Origin: Lachnospiraceae bacterium
GTDB lineage: Bacteria; Bacillota; Clostridia; Lachnospirales; Lachnospiraceae
Length of the DNA: 49,915 nt
Assembly (NCBI GenBank): GCA_015057455.1
Contig: SVEH01000004.1
Span: 1 to 49,915 of the forward strand
Reading direction: 5' to 3'
A program made the position numbers and the translations under genes. This document shows, in pieces, positions 9,109 through 16,366 of the stretch. The notes beneath the pieces are model-generated. The model was given only the letters and a program-made list of their open reading frames with translations, had not been told where the DNA came from and made no database searches. Position 1 is the stretch's first letter; every line of letters starts with the position of its first letter.

Positions 9109-9124
9109 TTGTTGAGGTCAACAA
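9109..9124. promoter_or_regulatory. Operator A of the int promoter
   Basis: Perfect palindrome TTGTTGAGGTCAACAA (7-bp arms around GG), between the likely int -10 (9134-9139, minus strand) and the int start codon. Its sister site is at 9181. It differs from the repressor operators at 10.5-10.9 kb. Confidence 0.6.
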
Positions 9125-9180
9125 ATCGATAACATTATAAAAAAGCGTACAAAAATAACACCTTGTAACAATAGACCATG

Positions 9181-9196
9181 TTGTTAAGGTTAACAA
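9181..9196. promoter_or_regulatory. Operator B of the int region
   Basis: Palindrome TTGTTAAGGTTAACAA, 72 bp from operator A and matching the same TTGTTRAGGTYAACAA pattern. Flanking CCATG/TATGG nearly extends the symmetry. It lies upstream of int and just upstream of a plus-strand promoter at 9211. Confidence 0.6.
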
Positions 9197-9210
9197 TATG
9201 GTTAAATAAT

Positions 9211-9346
9211 TTGCCAAGATGTTACAATTCTGATATAATATGTGAGTAATTGAATTATTGTATCAAGAGTTACATCTTGGTATCATCAGAACCCTGGGCA
9301 TTGGCGTGCCTGGGGTTTGATTTATGCTCCCGACATCAATGTCGGG
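9211..9346 (+). ncRNA. Candidate small RNA with its own promoter
   Basis: TTGCCA (9211-9216), 17 bases and TATAAT (9234-9239) form a good promoter on the plus strand, opposite to both neighbouring genes. The expected transcript holds a hairpin at about 9291-9318 (11 bp with G-U pairs) and one at 9329-9346 (CCCGACA/TGTCGGG, TCAA loop). There is no convincing ORF. A long-range inverted repeat (CCAAGATGT 9214-9222 with ACATCTTGG near 9272) also spans the promoter. No long T-run ends it, so the 3' end is uncertain. Confidence 0.35.
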
Positions 9347-9351
9347 AAGAG

Positions 9352-10059
9352 TTATTCTATATTATTTTTAAAACTCTCTTTTTCTTCATCAGTCAGTCTT
9401 GAATATAATGCAAGCACCATATCAACCTTATCATTGTTATAAGTTGGTTCCTCTTTTTCATTTAAGAAAAATGAAGTAATACTACTTGTTAGCGAACCGA
9501 TTAATCCAATACCAACCAACATTAATAGCGCAGCTATAATCCTACCAAGTGGAGTAGTAGGAGATAAGTCTCCGTATCCTACGGTAGTTGCAGTAACGAA
9601 TGCCCACCATATAGCGTCTGGTAAGGGCATATGTTCAACTTTGGTTATAATTAGTGAACTGATAGCTATAGATAAAATAACTAAAATTATTACATATTTT
9701 AATCCATTAGTATTAAGGAATCTTTTTGCCTTAGTTAATAATCTAATTGAAACAGAACCTAGTCTAAATAATTTAGTTAGCTTTAATAATTTAGTGAACT
9801 TTAATACTCTAAACATTCTAAAAGCTGAGTTAAAAGGTATAATTGCTATTAAATCAAAGATATTCAACTTAATAAATTCTTTTTTGGAGTTAGCCAGTAT
9901 TAGTCTAACAAAGTAATCGATAACAAATATGATATAAATGACAGTATCAATGTTCTTTTGTATAGATTCTAAGCCTTTAGTGATATCAATTACAGCAAAG
10001 ACCACAGATATTATGGCTAGGATACAAATAGATATTTCATATATATATTTCTTTTTCAT
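9352..10059 (-). CDS. Voltage-gated-type potassium channel subunit
   Basis: 235 residues with six membrane segments. S1-S3 cover about 7-78. S4 has positive residues at every third position (Arg81, Arg84, Lys87, Lys90, Lys93, Lys96, Arg99). S5 is ~118-140, the selectivity filter TTVGYGD is at 158-164, and S6 is ~173-197. A short cytoplasmic tail follows. It forms a K+-selective pore, probably as a tetramer. It sits between integrase and repressor on the lysogenic strand, a position often used for genes expressed in the lysogen. A protective or exclusion role is inference. Confidence 0.88.
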   Translation of the reverse strand: MKKKYIYEISICILAIISVVFAVIDITKGLESIQKNIDTVIYIIFVIDYFVRLILANSKKEFIKLNIFDLIAIIPFNSAFRMFRVLKFTKLLKLTKLFRLGSVSIRLLTKAKRFLNTNGLKYVIILVILSIAISSLIITKVEHMPLPDAIWWAFVTATTVGYGDLSPTTPLGRIIAALLMLVGIGLIGSLTSSITSFFLNEKEEPTYNNDKVDMVLALYSRLTDEEKESFKNNIE

Positions 10060-10107
10060 AAGTAATCACCAACTTCATATAACCATTTGTTGTACATTTT
10101 TTAATCG

Positions 10108-10434
10108 TTATTTTTTATCATTCTCCTCTTCTTTTAACAATTTAGCATATCTTAATAAACGATTTAATGATTTATCATCTAGTTTAAGATTTTCTATTTC
10201 TAGCATAATATCATTGTTATTAGTGTCATTAGATGATATTCCTAATAAATCCATATAAGATATACCTAATACATCATGAAGTATCTTAATTTTATCCCTT
10301 GGGATAGTTGCAACTTTGTTTTTTTCATATTTTGCAACAACAGACTTTTGAAGTCCTAACTTCTCTCCTAGTTGTTCAAGAGTCATCTCTTTAGCTAGAC
10401 GAGCTTTCTTTATTGATTCACCTATATTTTTCAT
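10108..10434 (-). CDS. CI-like HTH (XRE-family) repressor
   Basis: 108 residues. A typical XRE helix-turn-helix occupies residues ~5-62 (MTLEQLGEKLGLQKSVVAKYE). The C-terminal ~45 residues are helical and charged with no peptidase domain, so it is not a LexA-like self-cleaving repressor. Ribosome site GGAGGC. It is transcribed from a divergent promoter at 10493-10521 that overlaps an operator. Expected to hold the lytic switch off; what relieves it is not visible here. Confidence 0.85.
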   Translation of the reverse strand: MKNIGESIKKARLAKEMTLEQLGEKLGLQKSVVAKYEKNKVATIPRDKIKILHDVLGISYMDLLGISSNDTNNNDIMLEIENLKLDDKSLNRLLRYAKLLKEEENDKK

Positions 10435-10484
10435 AAAATGCCTCCATGTTTTGTAAATTTCTGTAAAAAATATCGGATGATTTT

Positions 10485-10521
10485 GTGTAATAATAATACA
10501 CTAGAACTTAAAAAAATACAA
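10485..10521 (-). promoter_or_regulatory. Repressor promoter overlapping operator O1
   Basis: On the minus strand TTGTAT (10516-10521), 17 bases and TATTAT (10493-10498). Operator O1 at 10485-10501 is a 17-bp near-palindrome with the same GTGT-N9-ACAC frame as O2 and O3, so autoregulation is likely. Confidence 0.6.
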
Positions 10522-10580
10522 GTTAAAGTAATAAAAAATAAAACAAAAATCGAAAATATAAAAAAATATAAAAATAATTA

Positions 10581-10608
10581 TTGACAACGAGGAAAGAATT
10601 AGTATAAT
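10581..10608 (+). promoter_or_regulatory. Early lytic promoter
   Basis: Consensus TTGACA (10581-10586), 16 bases and TATAAT (10603-10608). The start point would fall inside operator O2, a textbook repressible early promoter. Confidence 0.85.
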
Positions 10609-10613
10609 GATAA

Positions 10614-10630
10614 GTGTCATTTGATGACAC
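10614..10630. promoter_or_regulatory. Operator O2
   Basis: Perfect inverted repeat GTGTCAT-TTG-ATGACAC across the expected start of the early transcript. Confidence 0.8.
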
Positions 10631-10652
10631 ACAACACAAGGGAGATGTGAGA

Positions 10653-10877
10653 ATGGATAGTTTGAAATTAAAACATAAGATGTTAGATTTTTCTGACAAC
10701 ATAGTCACACTTGCAAAAGCATTAAAAATTAATGCAGCAACATTATCGAATAAGATTAATGGGAAAAGTGAGTTTACATTAAGCGAGATTAGAGGAATAG
10801 CTATAAGATATCAATTGACTGAGAATGAAATAATATCTATTTTTTTCCCAGACACACAAGATATCAAGGCAAGTTAA
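10653..10877 (+). CDS. Cro-like small HTH protein
   Basis: 74 residues. An HTH occupies about residues 17-50 (VTLAKALKINAATLSNKING), resembling phage Cro-like or DUF739 proteins. ATG 10653 has GGGAG about 8 bases upstream; the frame is open from 10614, but that part carries the operator. First gene of the early transcript, divergent from the repressor. It probably binds the same 17-bp operators. Confidence 0.75.
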   Translation: MDSLKLKHKMLDFSDNIVTLAKALKINAATLSNKINGKSEFTLSEIRGIAIRYQLTENEIISIFFPDTQDIKAS

Positions 10878-10895
10878 ATTTTTTTTAAATATTAA

Positions 10896-10912
10896 GTGTC
10901 ATAAAATGACAC
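10896..10912. promoter_or_regulatory. Operator O3
   Basis: Perfect inverted repeat GTGTCAT-AAA-ATGACAC, identical in both arms to O2 and 282 bp downstream of it, between the Cro-like and excisionase-like genes. It could support looping or a roadblock. Confidence 0.75.
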
Positions 10913-10935
10913 AAAGAGAGAAAGAGTGTGATTAT

Positions 10936-11121
10936 ATGGAAAATCGACTAAAAGTAAAAGATGTCGCAAGACTCATGAATGTATCAGAACAATTTGTTAG
11001 AGCATGTTTACAAGATAAAGTATTTCCATTTGGTTACGCAACAAAGATAAATGGAAGCTCAAGGTGGACTTACTATATAAGTCCTACTAAGTTTCAGGAA
11101 TACACTGGAATAAAATTGTAA
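10936..11121 (+). CDS. Excisionase-like (MerR-type HTH) protein
   Basis: 61 residues. Winged-helix pattern VKDVARLMNVSEQFVRACLQ followed by a wing with RWTYYISPTKF, as in excisionases and other phage DNA-binding proteins. Start taken at ATG 10936; the frame also has an ATG at 10906, but that lies in operator O3. It may direct excision with int or act as a regulator. Confidence 0.65.
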   Translation: MENRLKVKDVARLMNVSEQFVRACLQDKVFPFGYATKINGSSRWTYYISPTKFQEYTGIKL

Positions 11122-11474
11122 ATAAGGTATTAATGCACTGCGCCACAGTGCTTAATATAATAAAACAACATTACTTTATTAAGCTACGCTAGTTGTGAGG
11201 TAAAAATCCTAAGACTACCCCATATACCTCGCAACTAGCAAATATTAACAAAGGTTGTTACTATGCCATGCGCATATTTAACACAAGCATTACCTTATGC
11301 AACCTCCGAGAAAATTTAATATATAGAGAACAAATAGTGCCACAGGGCAAAAATAAGATTAATTACAATTAGAACTATGGTTAATTGAGGCGAATATATT
11401 TAGGTTATAAGAGTTGGACTTATTACTAAAAAGCATAAGGTAGTGCTAAATACATATAAGGAAGGAACAATGAT
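11122..11474 (+). other. Structured noncoding region
   Basis: About 350 bases without a supported gene, rich in inverted repeats. A small hairpin lies at 11135-11151 (GCACTG/CAGTGC). A 15-bp arm pair with one G-U lies at 11188-11202/11225-11239. A 15-bp arm pair with one mismatch lies at 11286-11300/11433-11447, and AGGTTG/CAACCT nests around 11255-11306. It could be a structured leader RNA of the early operon or a replication or partition site. Confidence 0.45.
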
Positions 11475-12008
11475 ATGGAAACAATTAAGATGGATGAAGA
11501 AATCAAACAAGAGGGATTAAGAATAATAGATAAGGAGTTGAACTTTGATTCCAAGATAGAGGAATATAAACCTGGAACTAAAGATAAATTATTAAAAGCT
11601 ATAACAGACATAGCACAAATAAAAATAGAAGCTGAATGTATAACAAAGGAAAGTTTTGATTTTATACAAGGTTTAGAGAAGATAGGAGCTATAAAAGAAG
11701 GTGCAACTAAAGAATTAAAATGTATATTACTTGATGAAGAAATGTACAAAGATGCAAAGAAGTTAGTAAAAACAGAAGGTACAGTGGCTATCAAAGTGGA
11801 TATGCGATTAAGCATGGAAGAATACCAAAAAGACTTAGATGAGCAGTTAGAAAAGACAGATGCACCAGAAGAAGTAAGAGAAATGATTCGTAAAGTTGCT
11901 ATTGAGAATAAAAAGAAATTTGATGAAAAAGAGATGACTGAAGAAGTGAAAGAAGTCTGCACCGATGAAGCAGTAGTAGATACACAAGATAATAATACAA
12001 ATAACTAA
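11475..12008 (+). CDS. Phage protein of unknown function (acidic, helical)
   Basis: 177 residues, strongly charged, predicted mostly helical. The C-terminal third is Glu/Lys-rich and ends in an Asn-rich tail. Ribosome site AAGGAAGG. First gene after the structured noncoding region. No recognised domain. Confidence 0.65.
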   Translation: METIKMDEEIKQEGLRIIDKELNFDSKIEEYKPGTKDKLLKAITDIAQIKIEAECITKESFDFIQGLEKIGAIKEGATKELKCILLDEEMYKDAKKLVKTEGTVAIKVDMRLSMEEYQKDLDEQLEKTDAPEEVREMIRKVAIENKKKFDEKEMTEEVKEVCTDEAVVDTQDNNTNN

Positions 12009-12068
12009 TAAAAGGGATTAAGAGTAAGTTGTAGATAAGTAGCATTTATAAGAATGGAGACTAGAGAA

Positions 12069-12290
12069 ATGACAACAAATAGGATAAAAATGATACTTAG
12101 AACAATTACAGCAATTATGTATTTTATAGCGCTAAGTTCGCTTATGACATACGAAGTGGCTCAAACTATTACGTTTGAACAGTGCTTAGGAAGAGTAGCT
12201 ATGAGTGTTATATTTATGGCAATTAATGAGGTATTAGTAGAGGTTATAGAATATAAGCGCCGTATAAGACGCACAAGAATTAAGCAATAA
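12069..12290 (+). CDS. Small membrane protein, unknown function
   Basis: 73 residues from ATG 12069, chosen because GGAG lies 9 bases upstream; a second ATG at 12054 lacks a ribosome site. Two hydrophobic segments (about 8-28 and 40-58) are followed by a very basic tail (KRRIRRTRIK) that should stay cytoplasmic. No family recognised. Confidence 0.55.
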   Translation: MTTNRIKMILRTITAIMYFIALSSLMTYEVAQTITFEQCLGRVAMSVIFMAINEVLVEVIEYKRRIRRTRIKQ

Positions 12291-12294
12291 TTTG

Positions 12295-12325
12295 GCGAGG
12301 GTAAGATTATACCCTCGCTATTTTT
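12295..12325 (+). terminator. Terminator-like hairpin within the early operon
   Basis: 9-bp perfect stem GCGAGGGTA/TACCCTCGC (12295-12303 with 12310-12318) followed by TATTTTT. It overlaps the leader of the next gene, so early transcription beyond it may need readthrough or antitermination. Confidence 0.75.
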
Positions 12326-12344
12326 GAAAGAAAGGAAGGGTAGT

Positions 12345-12506
12345 ATGGCATTTTATAATGTATGCGAAATATGTGGAAGTAATTTAGATCCTGGGGAGCG
12401 ATGTGACTGTAATAGGAAGAGTGAAGAACTTAGAACTAAGTATGAAACATTGGTTACTATACCTAAGAATCAAAATGATAAGCAATTGGTTTTAAACATA
12501 AAATAA
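12345..12506 (+). CDS. Small zinc-ribbon protein
   Basis: 53 residues from ATG 12345 (ribosome site AAGGAAGG). CEICGSNLDPGERCDCN gives four clustered cysteines able to bind one zinc. Function unknown; possibly a small regulator or nucleic-acid-binding protein. Confidence 0.55.
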   Translation: MAFYNVCEICGSNLDPGERCDCNRKSEELRTKYETLVTIPKNQNDKQLVLNIK

Positions 12507-12711
12507 CACACCTATATGTTACTGCGAATAACATAAGGTGTGTCAATGCCTAAACATAAAAAAGACTATAAATATTATAGCAGATGAACAATGAAAACGC
12601 AAATAAAAGTAAACATAAAAAAGGGCTCAAACCCTTTAAATACCTTGTTAAGTGTATTAACTTAAGAACCAATTACAAGGTATTCATATAAGATAGATAA
12701 GGATAAGAGAT
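12506..12711 (+). other. Stem-loop cluster upstream of the replication gene
   Basis: No gene. Three hairpins: ACACACCT...TATGTTA pairing across a CTGCGAA loop (12506-12543); AAAGGG/CCCTTT (around 12619-12638); and a 10-bp perfect arm pair AATACCTTGT/ACAAGGTATT (12639-12648 with 12675-12684). Directly before an HUH replication protein, this is a candidate nick or origin region. Confidence 0.4.
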
Positions 12712-13551
12712 ATGCCATATATAGAAGAGACTATAGTAGCTGGAAGAGTGATAGAGATTAATAAGTACTATTCAACCAGATACAAGAAAAAATCTATGAG
12801 GGGCAAGAATATAAATAAGACCAAACTATCACAAGAGGAAGTGAATGATAGACAAGCAGAAAAAATACTAAGGGGTAAGATAAATACTAATTTTGGATTT
12901 GGAGATGCGCACATAGTATGTGGATATAAAGAACATTTAAGACCAAAGAGTATAGAGGAGATGAAATTGAATCTTAAGTACTTCCTTAAAGAGTTAAGGA
13001 AGATATATAGACGAGTTAAGAAAGAACTAAAGTATATATCAGTACTAGAAGTAGGTAAGAAGGGAGCACTACATATCCATATGGTTATCAATATACCAGA
13101 AGGAGTAAGTACAAGAGAGGTATATGGCGCATGGATATACGGGCGCGTACATGTGCATCCACTTGATGATAGTGGCAATTATACCAAGCTAGCTAATTAC
13201 TTAGTAAAGCAAAGTAAGAATTATATAAGATTACAAGAAACAGAGGGAAAACTACAGAAGAGAAGATGGAACTGCTCAAGGAATTTAGCAGAACCTAAAG
13301 TAGATAAGCGAATAATAAAAAAGAAAGATAGGTTTAACAAAGTAGAGTCTATTCCACGCAAGTACAAAGGTAAGTACCATGTGGATAAGGAGTATACAAG
13401 AGAGGGCATACATGAAAAAACTGGATATGAATATTTCAGTTATATGTTAGTTAGAGATGAAAGGAGAGAACGATGGCATCACATGAATCATATGAGCAAG
13501 AAAGAATATTCGCCTGGGCAAGACACCAAGTGTCGAAATACCCGCAGTTAA
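12712..13551 (+). CDS. HUH-superfamily replication initiation protein
   Basis: 279 residues. The metal-binding HUH motif is HIH (121-123, context GALHIHMVI), and the probable catalytic tyrosine is Tyr163 in ANYLVK. This matches rolling-circle replication proteins of the ORF2/G2P-like group. The enzyme would nick an origin, stay covalently bound and start leading-strand synthesis. It overlaps the following nuclease gene by 79 bases. Preceded by a stem-loop cluster that may be its target. The basic C-terminal ~80 residues probably bind DNA. Confidence 0.75.
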   Translation: MPYIEETIVAGRVIEINKYYSTRYKKKSMRGKNINKTKLSQEEVNDRQAEKILRGKINTNFGFGDAHIVCGYKEHLRPKSIEEMKLNLKYFLKELRKIYRRVKKELKYISVLEVGKKGALHIHMVINIPEGVSTREVYGAWIYGRVHVHPLDDSGNYTKLANYLVKQSKNYIRLQETEGKLQKRRWNCSRNLAEPKVDKRIIKKKDRFNKVESIPRKYKGKYHVDKEYTREGIHEKTGYEYFSYMLVRDERRERWHHMNHMSKKEYSPGQDTKCRNTRS

Positions 13552-13976
13552 AATTATTACATCATATAACCAATGAAGGTAAGCGCTCAGTAGTAGGAGG
13601 AGCAAGTCTTAAGAAACAAGGATTACTTAGTGGAGTAAGTGATATATGCCTTCCTGTAGCTAATGATAAGTATAATGTGCTCTACATAGAACTTAAAGTA
13701 GGAAGCAATAAAGCTACTAAAGCACAACTTGAATTTATAAGCTTAGTAAATAAATTTGGTGGCAAGGCATTGGTTGTATATGGAGCAGACGCAGCCAAGG
13801 AAGTTATTAAAAATTATATAAACAATACAATAGATGACATGAACATAGCAGACGATATTTATCCACCACGAAAAAGTAAGAAAAAAAGAGGGGTTAAGGA
13901 TAAAATCATAGGAAGTTGTGGAAAGAATTGTCTAACTTGCGCAAATATGTGCATAGAAAAAGAATTAATAAAATAA
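13473..13976 (+). CDS. VRR-NUC domain nuclease
   Basis: 167 residues. PD-(D/E)XK-type VRR-NUC nuclease: Asp57 (SGVSDICL), Glu73-x-Lys75 (YIELKVG) and Gln85 (KAQLEF) form the catalytic core. The C-terminal Cys-rich end (CGKNCLTCANMC) may bind metal and is an unusual addition. Good ribosome site AAGGAG inside the previous gene. Phage VRR-NUC proteins are thought to act on branched or structured DNA during replication. Confidence 0.85.
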   Translation: MASHESYEQERIFAWARHQVSKYPQLKLLHHITNEGKRSVVGGASLKKQGLLSGVSDICLPVANDKYNVLYIELKVGSNKATKAQLEFISLVNKFGGKALVVYGADAAKEVIKNYINNTIDDMNIADDIYPPRKSKKKRGVKDKIIGSCGKNCLTCANMCIEKELIK

Positions 13977-13994
13977 AACAAGGAGAAAGTAACG

Positions 13995-14618
13995 ATGGCG
14001 TACTATCATAAACATTTAAAATACCATGAAGACACAACTAAGAAACATAAGATATCACAGGAAGATATAAAGTTTCTTAAAGAATTACAAAAAGAAATGA
14101 ATACACAGGACGATTTAGGACAAGCAGATCCTAAGTATTGGACTATTAAAGATTTTAAAAAGATATACGGAGAGGTTTTGAACAATCCAGATGGAATAGT
14201 AATGTTTGATAATGATGGTGGAGCAGAATTAGGAGAATATAGTTTATCAAACTTTGGGGGCATAGAACTAAATAAGATTATTGAGGTACTCAAAGAGGAC
14301 TATGGATTTGAAAAAGAAGACTTTGAATATGTGTACGACTTAGGAACATTAAAAGATTTATTAATAGAAAAAGACTGCACAGATATAGTTATTGTAGAGT
14401 ACGAGGAAGTGGAAGTATACACAGGTGTTTTCTTGACACAAAAGGCAGCAGAGCAACATCTTAGAGCGAATCACTATCATTATGGTGAGAAAGCTCATAC
14501 ATTTGCAATGACTGCCTGGAGAAATAAAGCAGAAGAAAAACTATGGGATATATTAAGAACTGTAGAATGGGATGCAATATTAAACGAAGAGGAGGCTAGG
14601 GAAGATGAAAGCATTTAA
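13995..14618 (+). CDS. Phage protein of unknown function
   Basis: 207 residues, acidic, no recognised domain. The last ~50 residues are Trp/His-rich with an acidic end. Ribosome site AAGGAG. It overlaps the start of a 25-residue membrane peptide gene by 14 bases, so the genes are translationally coupled. Confidence 0.65.
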   Translation: MAYYHKHLKYHEDTTKKHKISQEDIKFLKELQKEMNTQDDLGQADPKYWTIKDFKKIYGEVLNNPDGIVMFDNDGGAELGEYSLSNFGGIELNKIIEVLKEDYGFEKEDFEYVYDLGTLKDLLIEKDCTDIVIVEYEEVEVYTGVFLTQKAAEQHLRANHYHYGEKAHTFAMTAWRNKAEEKLWDILRTVEWDAILNEEEAREDESI

Positions 14619-14682
14619 TATATTTAGATTAGTAACAGTAGCATTACTTATATTAGCTGCAATAATATGTTGTATGAAATAA
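14605..14682 (+). CDS. Single-span membrane micropeptide
   Basis: 25 residues, one hydrophobic helix with a Lys/Asn N-terminus and CCMK end. Ribosome site AGGCTAGGGAAG lies within the preceding gene. Short, but well placed between two coupled genes. Confidence 0.4.
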   Translation: MKAFNIFRLVTVALLILAAIICCMK

Positions 14683-14698
14683 GGAGAGGAATAAGAAG

Positions 14699-15019
14699 AT
14701 GATAGACCAAGTATTAAAAGAGATAAATTGGAGTAATGGAAGGGCAAGAGGAAAAGAAAGGCAACTGGATCAGACACAAGAAGAACTTGCAGAACTTATA
14801 CAAGCTATCAATAAATGGAAGAGATGGGATAAGTATGGTGAGTACACACATAAAGAAGTGCTACAAAGCTTAATTGAGGAGATAGCAGATGTAAAAGTTA
14901 CAGTAATGCAAATGGAACACTTGTTGAATCTTAGAGAAGAAGATATTGATGCAGTTATGATAGAGAAGATACTAGAGGTACAAAAACAAGTAGAAAAAGA
15001 AAAAGTGGTAAGAGGGTAA
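14699..15019 (+). CDS. MazG-like nucleotide pyrophosphohydrolase
   Basis: 106 residues. The all-alpha NTP pyrophosphohydrolase pattern is visible: EELAELIQA (Glu28, Glu29, Glu32) and, about 30 residues later, EEIADVKV (Glu60/61, Asp64), the usual Mg2+ ligands. It should hydrolyse NTPs or dNTPs to monophosphates. In phages such enzymes clean the nucleotide pool or lower alarmone levels. Ribosome site AAGGAGAGG. Confidence 0.75.
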   Translation: MIDQVLKEINWSNGRARGKERQLDQTQEELAELIQAINKWKRWDKYGEYTHKEVLQSLIEEIADVKVTVMQMEHLLNLREEDIDAVMIEKILEVQKQVEKEKVVRG

Positions 15020-15027
15020 TATCAAAG

Positions 15028-15390
15028 ATGGATAATATGCAAGGACAATTAGATATATTCGGGTATATGCAAGAGCGACCTAAGTTTTATAGTTGGTTAT
15101 GGCAAATAGCTGAATTTATCAAAGGATACAGTGAATATTGGAACAATAAGTGGCTGGAACAGTTACAAGAAGATAAAAGTGTAGAAAATTTTACAAAGAT
15201 GGTGTGCATGAAGTTAAGAGTATTCTATTTTCATAAAAAAACAGGGGAAGGTTTATGGGATTTTGAAATTGGTGCATACCGAGTAGAATTTGATATTCAA
15301 GAATGTATCTTAGAAGTCAGAAAATGTGATAAGACATTTAATAAAATTGTATACAAAGATGATATAGAGGAATTATTAAAATACTTTTAG
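15028..15390 (+). CDS. Phage protein of unknown function
   Basis: 120 residues, Trp/Tyr-rich. The N-terminal MQGQLDIFGYMQ pattern is shared by many small Firmicute phage proteins. Eight bases after the MazG-like gene; weak AGAGGG ribosome site. No recognised activity. Confidence 0.6.
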   Translation: MDNMQGQLDIFGYMQERPKFYSWLWQIAEFIKGYSEYWNNKWLEQLQEDKSVENFTKMVCMKLRVFYFHKKTGEGLWDFEIGAYRVEFDIQECILEVRKCDKTFNKIVYKDDIEELLKYF

Positions 15391-15401
15391 AGAGGTGTAA
15401 A

Positions 15402-15614
15402 ATGTTAGATTTATGTAAATTATTCGGAGTAGAACCAGAAGAAGAATTTGAACTTCATAATGGACATACTACATTAGGTGGAGTGTATAAGATATCAAAT
15501 AACCAACTTCAAGTAAACACAATGGGTATAGGATATGAGTTGGCAAAGATGAATATTAATTGCCTGGCAAAATATAAAGTTACAAAATTAACTAAGGTTA
15601 CGGATGGAGAATAA
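15402..15614 (+). CDS. Small phage protein of unknown function
   Basis: 70 residues, starting MLDLCKLFGVEPEEEF. This type of short protein recurs in clostridial prophage early regions. Ribosome site AGAGGTG. Its final codons contain the ribosome site of the next gene. Confidence 0.6.
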   Translation: MLDLCKLFGVEPEEEFELHNGHTTLGGVYKISNNQLQVNTMGIGYELAKMNINCLAKYKVTKLTKVTDGE

Positions 15615-15615
15615 T

Positions 15616-15786
15616 ATGAAGTGGATAGGAATTATAACTATAGTAGCGATATTTCTCAAGATAGTAGGGATAATTAATTTAGGTTGGATATGGGTACTGT
15701 CGGCTGTATGGCTACCAATAGTGATAGAGGTAATGTATGTAGGTGGAGTAAGAGTGTTGGAGTGGTTGTTGGATAATTCAGAATAG
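15616..15786 (+). CDS. Small two-span membrane protein
   Basis: 56 residues from ATG 15616, one base after the previous stop and 6 bases after GGAG. Two hydrophobic segments (about 4-20 and 24-44). No family recognised. Confidence 0.5.
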   Translation: MKWIGIITIVAIFLKIVGIINLGWIWVLSAVWLPIVIEVMYVGGVRVLEWLLDNSE

Positions 15787-15793
15787 CAGCAGA

Positions 15794-15873
15794 GGTAAAA
15801 ACGGAACGGAATAGGGTAAAAACGGAACGAATTAAAAAGAGTTAGTTCAAGATTAGACTAATTTAGACTAATT
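15794..15873. repeat. Two pairs of short direct repeats
   Basis: GGTAAAAACGGAACG occurs at 15794-15808 and 15815-15829 (21-bp spacing), and TTAGACTAAT is tandemly repeated around 15853-15872. This is the only gap in a tightly packed gene block. Iteron-like protein-binding sites are possible. Confidence 0.5.
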
Positions 15874-15898
15874 AATTTTCAAACAGAAAGGAAAATAG

Positions 15899-16366
15899 AT
15901 GAGCAGATTAACATGTAAATATGATGGAGATAACACATTAAGAGAATTATGCACTTTTGATAGAGAATCTGATATTGAAGCAGATGATTGTATGACTTGT
16001 GATGAGTATTGCGATGCAGTAGAAGCTTTTAATGGCACATGTTCAGACTGTGCTATTCAAAAGGCTATAGATAAATTAGCAGAATATGAAGAGTTAGAAG
16101 AAAAAGGGTTACTTTTAAAGTTGCCTTGTAAGATTGGTGATACTGTTTATCAACTAATAAATTCACACATATATGAATACAAGATAATAGGTATATGCTT
16201 TGATATTCTTCATAATAAATGGATGTATGAAGTTGCATATGAAATTGGTCTTGAATGGTTTAAAACAATGTGTGATTTTGATGTTTTTGGCAAAAGCAAA
16301 ACAGTATTCCTAACAAAAGAAGAAGCAGAGAAAGAATTGGAGAGATTGAATGAGCAAAGAGAGTGA
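15899..16366 (+). CDS. Phage protein with Cys-rich N-terminus, paralogue of 16469
   Basis: 155 residues. The N-terminal third has many Cys/Asp residues (CMTCDEYCD, CSDCAIQ). The rest matches a recurrent phage module: EYEELEEKGLLLKLPCKIGD, then a beta-rich part ending VFLTKEEAEKELERL. The gene at 16469 shares this module. Function unknown. Ribosome site AGAAAGGA. Confidence 0.65.
   Translation: MSRLTCKYDGDNTLRELCTFDRESDIEADDCMTCDEYCDAVEAFNGTCSDCAIQKAIDKLAEYEELEEKGLLLKLPCKIGDTVYQLINSHIYEYKIIGICFDILHNKWMYEVAYEIGLEWFKTMCDFDVFGKSKTVFLTKEEAEKELERLNEQRE

Noticed and set aside
9324..9371. 15-codon ORF after GGGG near the K+ channel gene
   Set aside because: It runs through the two hairpins and has no family resemblance; structure explains the sequence better.
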